DNA from: Flectonema sp. DT1601
Lineage: Eukaryota; Euglenozoa; Diplonemea; Diplonemida; Diplonemidae
Direction: 5' to 3'
Assembly: GCA_964019425.1 (NCBI GenBank)
Contig: OZ025859.1
Coordinates: 434,001 to 498,000, forward strand
Length of the DNA stretch: 64,000 nucleotides
The notes beneath the pieces were generated by a model that did no database searches, had not been told where the DNA came from, and was given only the letters and a program-made list of their open reading frames with translations. The position numbers and the translations under genes were made by a program. Shown here piece after piece: positions 17,984-26,072 of the stretch (positions are counted from its first letter, which is position 1; each line of letters begins with the position of its first letter).

Positions 17984-18817
17984 ATGTTGAATAAGAAAGA
18001 AATGCGGCAGATGATGAGGGAAGAATTGCAGGAAATGAAACACATGCCTTGGCAAGCACCCAGTTCAGTGGCAACATCGACAAACTACACAGATTGTTCG
18101 CACATTTCCATTGCGGCTTCAGAGATATACACAAACGCAAAGGAATCCCGTCTTGTGAAAAACGCGTTGTCGCAGTGCTTTGGTACGAATTTCCAGTGGA
18201 AGGACATCTTTACTGTGACTGTAGCACCAGCACAGGATCTCGCTAATTTCTTCGAACAGGTAAGCGATGTGATTTGCACTAGTGTCGAAACAGATACGCG
18301 GTGGAATCTACCATGGCACCTACCCAAGTTCAATAAGGATTCTTTGGTCTTGGGGAAAGAACTAATGCTGCATATTCGGTCCTGTCGGCTGGAATTTGTG
18401 CTGAGTATCGCTTCTATTATGGCTGGGGATTATGTCATGGGACCCAATGCAGCACTTGGTGCATGTCATGGGAACTTAATCTATTGTGAGGTGGAGTCTG
18501 GTACCGCAGGGGAAGGTGGTTTCTATCAAACTGCGTGTGGTTTGTGCAGTCTTGCAAGGTCAGCTGCAGAGTTGGGACTTAACCAGTCTTATTATGGCAT
18601 CTACTTTATGAAGAGCGGGCACAAGCACTTGCAGTGTGCCAGACTCTGTCGGGTAGAAATTGTTGGAGGACAGCCAGTATTCTCTGCTGATGGGACATAC
18701 TCCATGGATCAAGTGCCCAATCTAGTCCGTTCGTTGTTAGGACTTACTCAACAGTTTTTTCTAAACCCAGCTCGAGACACATCTGAGATGAATGATACTG
18801 ATGTGGAAATGAATTAA
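17984..18817 (+). CDS. Divergent PD-(D/E)XK-like nuclease ORF, 277 aa
   Basis: Single copy. A TAG stands just before the ATG, so either it starts here or splicing enters at that AG. Residues 1-20 are charged and helical. The C-terminal half lines up by pattern with module E: AGDYVMGPN (Asp149) for IPDYLVCLS; YCEVESG (Glu169, Glu171) for LIEQESG; a Gln (182) as in IKQLA; then YGIYFM for YGIVIC. This D, E-x-E/Q, Q order fits the PD-(D/E)XK nuclease fold with altered third residue. The role as nuclease is an inference from weak similarity. The C-terminus is acidic, ending SEMNDTDVEMN. Confidence 0.55.
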   Translation: MLNKKEMRQMMREELQEMKHMPWQAPSSVATSTNYTDCSHISIAASEIYTNAKESRLVKNALSQCFGTNFQWKDIFTVTVAPAQDLANFFEQVSDVICTSVETDTRWNLPWHLPKFNKDSLVLGKELMLHIRSCRLEFVLSIASIMAGDYVMGPNAALGACHGNLIYCEVESGTAGEGGFYQTACGLCSLARSAAELGLNQSYYGIYFMKSGHKHLQCARLCRVEIVGGQPVFSADGTYSMDQVPNLVRSLLGLTQQFFLNPARDTSEMNDTDVEMN

Positions 18818-18957
18818 TGAAGTCCTCTAAACAACCACCGTCTTCCTTGCTAAAAGTGTTGATTCGTGATAAGATTGGTAGACGCCAGAGAGCCAAAAGG
18901 TTTTGAACACATCTCATGCTTATGTATATAAGAACAAAACATATTCAGCCGAACAAC

Positions 18958-19083
18958 ATGTCAAGCGATGAATTCAAGCTTGTTATGGAGCTTGCCAATC
19001 TTAACCCGCTGGACAGGGCTACACATCTGTTGTCCATCCCAGCATTTGCTTCAAAGATAGCCTTGGAAAGAATACTAGGATGA
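18958..19083 (+). CDS. 41-aa fusion ORF: family start plus phospholipase A2-like protein tail
   Basis: It begins with the family leader CCGAACAAC and MSSDEFKLVMELA, then passes in frame into NLNPLDRATHLLSIP to the end LERILG. The second part matches the C-terminus of the virus-like phospholipase A2-like ORFs (48192-48425 and 51129-51713, minus). Upstream is TATATAAG at 18925-18932 and ATATTCAG just before the leader, unlike the other copies. Whether it is expressed is unknown; it may be a recombination scar. Confidence 0.5.
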   Translation: MSSDEFKLVMELANLNPLDRATHLLSIPAFASKIALERILG

Positions 19084-19108
19084 GAAGTTTTTATTACTTT
19101 AATATACA

Positions 19109-19246
19109 ATGGCAGGTGACAACAATACAGTTACAGCTTCTGGAAGTGCAAGTGTCAACATGGCGAGTGGTCAGCTAAGTGATTCAGACATAGTGTGCAA
19201 GTTCATATGCATCATCCGAAAATTCTTTCGATCGTGTACATGCTAG
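19109..19246 (+). CDS. Diverged plus-strand copy of the 45-aa ORF
   Basis: It starts MAGDNNTVTASGSASVN and ends with RSCTC. It lies 25 bases after the fusion ORF, the same order and spacing as phospholipase A2-like tail and 45-aa ORF on the minus strand elsewhere. The next ~60 bases also resemble the C-terminal part of small ORF S. Probably part of a virus-like fossil. Confidence 0.45.
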   Translation: MAGDNNTVTASGSASVNMASGQLSDSDIVCKFICIIRKFFRSCTC

Positions 19247-19410
19247 AGTACTTCGAACCGACCAACACCACTCTGTTCCGACATTTGGTTGGGAAATTAC
19301 ATGACTGAAGAATTACACTGAGACACTACGTTCGTTTTACTAATTTATTTCAAAATTGAATCATGCAAGAAACCAGACTTCCATTTTCTACCAGACATTT
19401 TCATAAAACA

Positions 19411-19726
19411 TACAGCGGTCAGCGTCATTCAACGACCATTCAGCGATCATTCAGCAACTATTCAGAACATGCCATTTTGTGTGTGTGTGTGTATCACTGT
19501 GATAGCTGGAACTTAAAAGCTTAAAGTTAAAGTTGCAATAAATTAAAAGAACACTGTTATAGATAAACAGAAGACGCCAACGCGAAAGCAAAAAGAAACA
19601 TCCCATAGACTATTACTAATCATACATATTCTAACATCGATCCAGCGATCTTTCGGCAGTCATTCAGCGACTATTCAGCACATGCCATTTTTTCTTATGT
19701 GTATCGCTGAATAGTCGCTGAATTCG
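19411..19726. repeat. Iteron-like 11-bp repeats in direct and inverted clusters
   Basis: Cluster 1 (about 19411-19468) and cluster 2 (about 19636-19681) have an 11-base period with consensus close to TCATTCAGCGA. A third cluster (about 19703-19724) is the reverse complement, GCTGAATAGTCGCTGAA, and can pair with cluster 2. A (GT)n run follows cluster 1 at 19479-19492, and CATGCCATTTT follows both direct clusters. So there are two related units of direct repeats, spacer and inverted repeats. No gene is seen between 19305 and 19800. Confidence 0.7.
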
Positions 19727-19806
19727 TAACTGATTACTGGCCATGCTTTTGGGAGGCGTGCCTTGTCTTTGGAAATAAGTGAAGCACAATTGCTAAGTAA
19801 CCAATT

Positions 19807-20928
19807 TTAAAAAAACGGGAAAGAAGGGAAATATTCAAAATGAGGGGGGAAGATATCTAGGATGAAAAAAAAGCGAGGGTCTTCCGTCGCCTCCTTCTCT
19901 CTCTTCTCTTCCTGTTCCCACTTGATCTGGGCCGCGCTGGCTTTCATCCTCCCCAGCAGTTCCTCCTCCGCCTTCGTTTCCAACTCCTTCTTCCGCAGAG
20001 TCATCGCGGCCTTCCTTTCCTTCCCCTCCTCCGCGTTGAGTTGGTGGGTTTCCGTCTGGCCGAGTTGGTCGGCCTCGGACACCGCCGCCAACTCCTCGCC
20101 GCCCATGACGGTGTCGCCATCCGCCGCCTTCTCCTCCTTCTTCTTCTTCTTGACGATTTTCTTCGTCCTCGGTCCTTCCGTCTTTTCCGCCATCAGGGCT
20201 TCCACCTGCTTGGCGTGTTCTTCGCGTAGCGATTTAATCGCCTGTGCGGTCTCTTCCTTCGCCCGTGTCGCCGTCGCCTTCGCTTCTTTTTCCTTCTCCG
20301 CGAAGACGCGTCTCGACCTCTCCTCGAGGTCCAGGTAGTTCTTATGGAGTACCTGTTCCCTTCGCTCCCTACGTTCGGCTTCCTTCTCCGCTTGCTCTGA
20401 GCTCTTCTTCAGCTGCTCCGCCATTCCGTCGAGTCGCTTCAGCAGCGTACCGATCTGGAGACGCAGCTCCTTCGCTTCCTCCCTGTCCTTCTTCGCTTGC
20501 TCCTGGCTCTCCTGGAGCATCCCTCTCAGAGATGGGTCTTCCTCTGAGGAGGATTCGGATCCTCCCTTCGCCCTTTTTTTGGTAGAAGGCGAGGGCTTTG
20601 GCCCGTTTCCGTTGAGAGCGTGTGCTCTCCGGTTCCGTTCCTTGCGCGGTGTTGCTGGGTCTCCGTTAGGGACCTTCCATCCTTCTCGCCTGTCGGGGTC
20701 CGGCGGTTTGTTGGTGTTTGGTGGTGTTGACGGTGCTGGTGGTGCTGTCGGTGCCTCTGCATCTTTCGGTCTACCGTTTCCGGTGTCCAGGAGCGCCCCG
20801 AGGAGGCAAATGCACAGCTCCCCCAGTTCCCCCTGCCACTCCTTGATCTCCTGCTTCAACACCGACTTCTCCTTCTCCGCAACAGCCTGGGCAAGCTCCA
20901 TAACAAACTTCAATTCATCGCTTGACAT
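19807..20928 (-). pseudogene. Inverted copy of the coiled-coil exon fused to a LINE ORF1 fragment
   Basis: On the minus strand it reads MSSDELKFVMELAQAVAEKE, crosses the same LINE junction as the other two copies, and keeps 942 bases of LINE (19881-20822), ending in unrelated sequence after REKEATE. The frame is open for 373 codons. It is a rearranged duplicate, not an independent LINE insertion. Confidence 0.85.
19881..20822 (-). mobile_element. 5' LINE fragment, inverted, 942 bp
   Basis: It matches the first part of LINE copies 1 and 2 (9549-10490, 23860-24801), nearly identical, and is cut at a non-natural point. It sits in a long inverted repeat: about 19881-21490 against about 23200-24801. 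Confidence 0.9.
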
Positions 20929-21088
20929 GTTGTTCGGCTGGAAGAGGAAAAAATAGTGGATCGCGGATTAAGCATTTCTCATTAAACAACAAGGCATCAT
21001 TCATATTCCTTCATTCCATCTCTCTCTGTAATGCACTCGGGATTATCAGCACTAACAGCACAACGCAATTTTGTTCTCAAGGTCCGAT

Positions 21089-21277
21089 TCAGCAGGGAAA
21101 ATTGTTATTGGCATTGTCAAGAATGCCTGCCACTCTTAACATGTACAGGACTTGAAGAAACCCTTCACCCATACACATCGCTTTACACATTACATCTGCT
21201 TTCGTTGGAGCACCATTCGTTATTTTCACGTTCGTACCTGTTATGACATTGTTAGAATTTATACTGGGTGTCGGCAT
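21089..21277 (-). CDS. Small ORF S, inverted copy, 62 aa
   Basis: Same protein as 9097-9285, opposite strand, in the inverted segment upstream of the pseudogene at 20928. Confidence 0.4.
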   Translation of the reverse strand: MPTPSINSNNVITGTNVKITNGAPTKADVMCKAMCMGEGFLQVLYMLRVAGILDNANNNFPC

Positions 21278-21490
21278 TTATATAAGAACATCTAACTTAA
21301 TTTAACAAAATTACTATTTAACTACCAAATAGAGGACTACCTGAAAGATATTGGTAAACCTTTGGCAGAAGTCGGTTTGAATGACATATGGATTGGTGAC
21401 TTTTGGCCACGGCCCTGTCAATCATTTGTTCCTTCTGTTGTTAGTCATAACAAACAGAAGCGAGAGAGAAGATGTATTTGGCTAACATTC

Positions 21491-21829
21491 GCCAATCAGA
21501 CTCGTTTAATGCGTCAGTGTAGTGCGCGTGCAGCCTAGGACATTTAGGAGCATCACAGACCTGCTATTGGCTAGCTCTTACGCGTGCTGAAGGCGCACAC
21601 AGTCCCCTTAAGAAGGGCGGCACTGTCTTGGAAAAAGGACGTAGAACGCCTACGACCTAAGCGACGAGCGCCCCTACTGAAGGGTCGAGATCTCGTTCGT
21701 TAACGGAATCAACCAGACAAATCACTCCACCAACCAGGAGCGGCCATGCACCACCACACAATGGATCGAGAAAGAGCTCTCAATCTGTCAATCCTTTCAT
21801 TGTCCTGACCTAGTAAAATTCCCCGTGTC
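21491..21829 (-). rRNA. Fragment of nuclear small-subunit (18S) rRNA gene, 339 bp
   Basis: On the minus strand I read known 18S landmarks in order: GGATTGACAGATTGAGAGC, GGTGGTGCATGGCCG, TTGGTGGAGTGATTTGTCTG, ATTCCGTTAACGAACGAGA, a variable stretch (V7-like), CAGGTCTGTGATGC and GCACGCGCACTACACTGA. It covers roughly the last third of 18S before the 3' minor domain. Both flanks continue as block W, where the uninserted copies read straight through, so it is a clean insertion of an rRNA piece with no target duplication. Some usually invariant bases differ, so host or fragment is divergent. Confidence 0.92.
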
Positions 21830-21969
21830 ATAAAGTCTTACTGTGGGACTTCTCTTGTTGTTGTTAATTTCCCATCCGCCTGAGGGAATCCATAAACCGC
21901 GGTCTTTACACTGTTGCCAGTGTGTTTATGGCCTTCGTCGCTGTTGAAAGTCCCCTCACCGCTCTATGG

Positions 21970-22040
21970 CATCAACAAAAGAATACCTTTACCATACAAT
22001 ATCTTCGATGGTAAGCTTTGCTGTTTAGGTTTTTAATCTA
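21970..22040. other. Short unique stretch after the single palindrome arm
   Basis: It joins one arm of the CCGCTCTATGGCAT palindrome to the tail ORF at 22041. No gene seen. Confidence 0.3.
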
Positions 22041-22181
22041 CTAATTAGGAAGGTAGCTATTGAAGTTTTCGTTCTCACGAATATTCCTGTTGTGCCGCGC
22101 ATTCAAGTACTTGTGGAGTTCTTGAGGTTCAGGGTGCTGGATTTGAACAGTATAGTGATCAGCACGTTCTATTATGTTAAT
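22041..22181 (-). CDS. C-terminal end of the block Z protein, 46 codons
   Basis: It includes ADHYTVQIQHPEPQELHKYL and ends NSYLPN. This seems to be the native end of the protein whose middle appears in the Z ORFs at 32188, 35552 and others, where the CCCH tail replaces it after HPEPQ. No start is seen; it overlaps the end of the 78-aa minus ORF. Confidence 0.4.
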   Translation of the reverse strand: MNIIERADHYTVQIQHPEPQELHKYLNARHNRNIRENENFNSYLPN

Positions 22182-22408
22182 CTAACAAGAAGTAAGCTTT
22201 TGGCATAACCCCATTCTTTGGACAGTGTTAGTAGTTCCGAATTGCTTTCATCCTTTCCGAGTTGCAACCCAAAAATTCGAAAACAAATATCCCTTTTTAA
22301 CTGACTTTCTTGCTTTACCAAAATGGGTTCTGGAATATTCTGATCAAAATCCGCTTTGCTTTCCTCCAAATGGAAAACAAGACGACCGGATGTTTGAATT
22401 TCGGTCAT
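22172..22408 (-). CDS. Small ORF MTEIQTSGRLVF, 78-aa form
   Basis: Same as 7163-7399 and again divergent from ORF P. Here the sequence past its end is the Z tail ORF rather than a transposon, so this is the likely order before the transposon arrived. Confidence 0.4.
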   Translation of the reverse strand: MTEIQTSGRLVFHLEESKADFDQNIPEPILVKQESQLKRDICFRIFGLQLGKDESNSELLTLSKEWGYAKSLLLVRLT

Positions 22409-22452
22409 TGTCCAAGTAAAATAGAACGTAGTTCTTCAAATTACTTCCCTGA

Positions 22453-22965
22453 TTAGGGCTAGGAAGAGAAAGTGAATACATACTGCAACTGGAAATATTA
22501 CTAGAAAGTAGTAAGAAAGTAGTAACCTTCCCACCTTCGCGAGTTTCTCCAGCATTATTAGATGATCTTGGATCAGGTATTGGTATTCTTGGGAACGTGA
22601 ACCGCTTCTTGGACACAAGTCACCCAGCAGACTTTCCAAATGAGAACGGGAAGCGCACAGCAATACCAGATGAAGAGACAAACGATGTAAACAGAAGATG
22701 CTTGTTTGACACTCCAAAACGTCAAGCAGACACACCTTCAGAGTCTCACGAACAACTACAGACTCCATTACATCAACAGATGACCCCCGATGACACCAAA
22801 CAGTCAAGGGAAAAGACAGAAAAGACAGTGTTGCTCCCTCGAAAGTTGCAGAAGGAGAAGCTTCGGAGGGTTACACCAACACCGACGCCCCTAAAGCGCT
22901 ACAAGATGCAAACGCCACAGAAATCAGGCTTGATGCTAGCTCCTACAAGAAAGCCATGGCGATAA
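22453..22965 (+). CDS. ORF P, intact copy, about 170 codons
   Basis: Open from just after TGA at 22450-22452 to TAA at 22963-22965. There is no early ATG, so it is probably entered by splicing (TTCCCTGATTAG precedes it) or is part of a longer protein. Hydrophilic and Pro/Thr/Lys-rich, with DTPKRQADTPSESHEQLQTP and a basic C-terminus (PLKRYKMQTPQKSG). Not recognised; the composition would fit a nucleic acid-binding or structural tail. Confidence 0.45.
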   Translation, partial: LGLGRESEYILQLEILLESSKKVVTFPPSRVSPALLDDLGSGIGILGNVNRFLDTSHPADFPNENGKRTAIPDEETNDVNRRCLFDTPKRQADTPSESHEQLQTPLHQQMTPDDTKQSREKTEKTVLLPRKLQKEKLRRVTPTPTPLKRYKMQTPQKSGLMLAPTRKPWR

Positions 22966-23030
22966 TTTCTTTTTTAGTCTAAACCCCAATCAGAGTTCCC
23001 AAGGCTCAGCTATGGTCCATTAATCACTTG

Positions 23031-23062
23031 CCGCTCTATGGCATGTTGATGCCATAGAGCGG
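23031..23062. repeat. Perfect 14-bp hairpin, second copy
   Basis: Identical to 8724-8755, in the same place after ORF P. Confidence 0.85.
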
Positions 23063-23404
23063 TGAGGGGACTTTCAACAGCGACGAAGGCCATAAACACA
23101 CTGGCAACAGTGTAAAGACCGCGGTTTATGGATTCCCTCAGGCGGATGGGAAATTAACAACAACAAGAGAAGTCCCACAGTAAGACTTTATGAATGTTAG
23201 CCAAGCACATCTTCTCTCTCGCTTCTGTTTGTTATGACTAACAACAGAAGGAACAAATGATTGACAGGGCCGTGGCCAAAAGTCACCAATCCATATGTCA
23301 TTCAAACCGACTTCTGCCAAAGGTTTACCAATATCTTTCAGGTAGTCCTCTATTTGGTAGTTAAATAGTAATTTTGTTAAATTAAGTTAGATGTTCTTAT
23401 ATAA
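23063..23404. other. Block W, second copy
   Basis: Matches 8756-9096 almost exactly. No independent gene. Confidence 0.4.
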
Positions 23405-23593
23405 ATGCCGACACCCAGTATAAATTCTAACAATGTCATAACAGGTACGAACGTGAAAATAACGAATGGTGCTCCAACGAAAGCAGATGTAATGTGTAAA
23501 GCGATGTGTATGGGTGAAGGGTTTCTTCAAGTCCTGTACATGTTAAGAGTGGCAGGCATTCTTGACAATGCCAATAACAATTTTCCCTGCTGA
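23405..23593 (+). CDS. Small ORF S, 62 aa
   Basis: Identical protein to 9097-9285. Confidence 0.45.
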   Translation: MPTPSINSNNVITGTNVKITNGAPTKADVMCKAMCMGEGFLQVLYMLRVAGILDNANNNFPC

Positions 23594-23753
23594 ATCGGAC
23601 CTTGAGAACAAAATTGCGTTGTGCTGTTAGTGCTGATAATCCCGAGTGCATTACAGAGAGAGATGGAATGAAGGAATATGAATGATGCCTTGTTGTTTAA
23701 TGAGAAATGCTTAATCCGCGATCCACTATTTTTTCCTCTTCCAGCCGAACAAC

Positions 23754-26072
23754 ATGTCAAGCGATGAATTGAAGTTTGTTATGGAGCTTGCCCAGGCTGT
23801 TGCGGAGAAGGAGAAGTCGGTGTTGAAGCAGGAGATCAAGGAGTGGCAGGGGGAACTGGGGGAGCTGTGCATTTGCCTCCTCGGGGCGCTCCTGGACACC
23901 GGAAACGGTAGACCGAAAGATGCAGAGGCACCGACAGCACCACCAGCACCGTCAACACCACCAAACACCAACAAACCGCCGGACCCCGCCAGGCGAGAAG
24001 GATGGAAGGTCCCTAACGGAGACCCAGCAACACCGCGCAAGGAACGGAACCGGAGAGCACACGCTCTCAACGGAAACGGGCCAAAGCCCTCGCCTTCTAC
24101 CAAAAAAAGGGCGAAGGGAGGATCCGAATCCTCCTCAGAGGAAGACCCATCTCTGAGAGGGATGCTCCAGGAGAGCCAGGAGCAAGCGAAGAAGGACAGG
24201 GAGGAGGCGAAGGAGCTGCGTCTCCAGATCGGTACGCTGCTGAAGCGACTCGACGGAATGGCGGAGCAGCTGAAGAAGAGCTCAGAGCAAGCGGAGAAGG
24301 AAGCCGAACGTAGGGAGCGAAGGGAACAGGTACTCCACAGGAACTACCTGGACCTCGAGGAGAGGTCGAGACGCGTCTTCGCGGAGAAGGAAAAAGAAGC
24401 GAAGGCGACGGCGACACGGGCGAAAGAAGAGACCGCACAGGCGATCAAAACACTACGCGAAGAACATGCCAAGCAGGTGGAGGCCCTGATGGCGGAAAAG
24501 ACGGAAGGACCGAGGACGAAGAAAATCGTCAAGAAGAAGAAGAAGGAGGAGAAGGCGGCGGATGGCGACACCGTCATGGGCGGCGAGGAGTTGACGGCGG
24601 TGTCCGAGGCCGACCAACTCGGCCAGACGGAAACCCACCAACTCAACGCGGAGGAGGGGAAGGAAAGGAAGGCCGCGATGACTCTGCGGAAGAAGGAGTT
24701 GGAAACGAAGGCGGAGGAGGAACTGCTGGGGAGGATGAAAGCCAGCGCGGCCCAGATCAAGTGGGAACAGGAAGAGAAGAGAGAGAAGGAGGCGACGGAA
24801 GGCTGGTCCCTACGGCAGGGGGACTGGTACTCGACAGTGAGATCAGTCGAGGAGATGGAGAAGGAGAAGCGGGGAGTGGCGTTGATGACGGCCGGTACCG
24901 CAAGGAAATGGATCGCGCGGCGGGTGGCACTGTCGGCGTGGGAGTGTCTCAGCCTGGTGACGATATCACAGGTAACGGAGACCAGTAGATCGGAGCAGGT
25001 GCTCCTGGAAAAAAAGGAGGGGAAGGAAGGACCCGCGATCCAGACGAGGATAACCATCGTCTGGATCACGGATCTAGGAAAGGAGGCCCAGATGAAGGGC
25101 ATTGCTGGATCGGGAGGCGTCGCTCCCACGACCGAATTGGTCGTGAGGGCGACCAAGAAGAGATGCTCGGCGGAGGACTGGAAACGATTCCAGCGAAACC
25201 CGAAGAGGGTCACAACCTGCCTGAGGGAAATGAAGGGTTTCGTGGACGGGTATTTACCCAGGATAAACCCAGAAGAAGCTTCGGCCGTAGTAAGGGTTAG
25301 AGAGGAAGAAGTGGAGACCTTCCTTCGGACATCCGGAAAAGCCGGGGTTTTCGTGATGGAGAAATCCAGGAACGAAAACAGAGCTATCATCTGGCTCCCG
25401 GGCGAAGAAAAACTGGACGATGCTCTGGTGAAAGCCGAGGAGGACCCGAACTGCATCGGACTGGTACAGAACAAAGACGGCCTGGGAATGAGGGTGAGGA
25501 GATCCGGAGAGAACACCTCCAGGAGGAAGCTGGGCATCCCAGCGAAAATGCCAGAAGCGAAGGTTAGCGGCATACCGCTGGGGATGACTGCCGATGAGGC
25601 AGTCAAACAGCTGATAGCTGAGGAGGGATGGGACGTCAGGAAGACCTGGGAAGGAGTGAGAGACGGTACCCGCTGGATGATTGTGAGGGGCCCGGAGAGG
25701 GAGACCGACACCGTTGCGGTGGGAGGGAAGCTCTGCCTTGTCGAGAAGGTGGGACAGAAGCCGAAACAAAATGGTGTGAAACGCGTTGTAGCAACACCAC
25801 CCGAAACGCGAAAAGATCCGACGGAGAACAACGGGAAGCGATACTGCAAGACCGACTTCCTGAAGTTCCATGGGAAGAAGAAGGGATCGAAGCTCTGGAG
25901 GGACGCTGGAAGATCGGATACACCGAACACACCGCCGAAACCACCTCAAGCACAAACACAACCGCCACCGAAACCAACGCAACAACAGAAACCGACGGCG
26001 GGATCCTCACTGGAAGCGAGAATGGAGAGGTTGGAACTACTGCTGGCGGCAGTTCTGGAGAAATCGCAATGA
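23754..26072 (+). CDS. Coiled-coil exon fused in frame to LINE ORF1, copy 2, 772 aa
   Basis: It starts MSSDELKFVMELAQAVAEKE, a different host allele from copy 1 (an extra Ser codon and other coil residues), but the LINE junction is at the same base. ORF1 differs from copy 1 by a small number of substitutions. Confidence 0.8.
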   Translation: MSSDELKFVMELAQAVAEKEKSVLKQEIKEWQGELGELCICLLGALLDTGNGRPKDAEAPTAPPAPSTPPNTNKPPDPARREGWKVPNGDPATPRKERNRRAHALNGNGPKPSPSTKKRAKGGSESSSEEDPSLRGMLQESQEQAKKDREEAKELRLQIGTLLKRLDGMAEQLKKSSEQAEKEAERRERREQVLHRNYLDLEERSRRVFAEKEKEAKATATRAKEETAQAIKTLREEHAKQVEALMAEKTEGPRTKKIVKKKKKEEKAADGDTVMGGEELTAVSEADQLGQTETHQLNAEEGKERKAAMTLRKKELETKAEEELLGRMKASAAQIKWEQEEKREKEATEGWSLRQGDWYSTVRSVEEMEKEKRGVALMTAGTARKWIARRVALSAWECLSLVTISQVTETSRSEQVLLEKKEGKEGPAIQTRITIVWITDLGKEAQMKGIAGSGGVAPTTELVVRATKKRCSAEDWKRFQRNPKRVTTCLREMKGFVDGYLPRINPEEASAVVRVREEEVETFLRTSGKAGVFVMEKSRNENRAIIWLPGEEKLDDALVKAEEDPNCIGLVQNKDGLGMRVRRSGENTSRRKLGIPAKMPEAKVSGIPLGMTADEAVKQLIAEEGWDVRKTWEGVRDGTRWMIVRGPERETDTVAVGGKLCLVEKVGQKPKQNGVKRVVATPPETRKDPTENNGKRYCKTDFLKFHGKKKGSKLWRDAGRSDTPNTPPKPPQAQTQPPPKPTQQQKPTAGSSLEARMERLELLLAAVLEKSQ

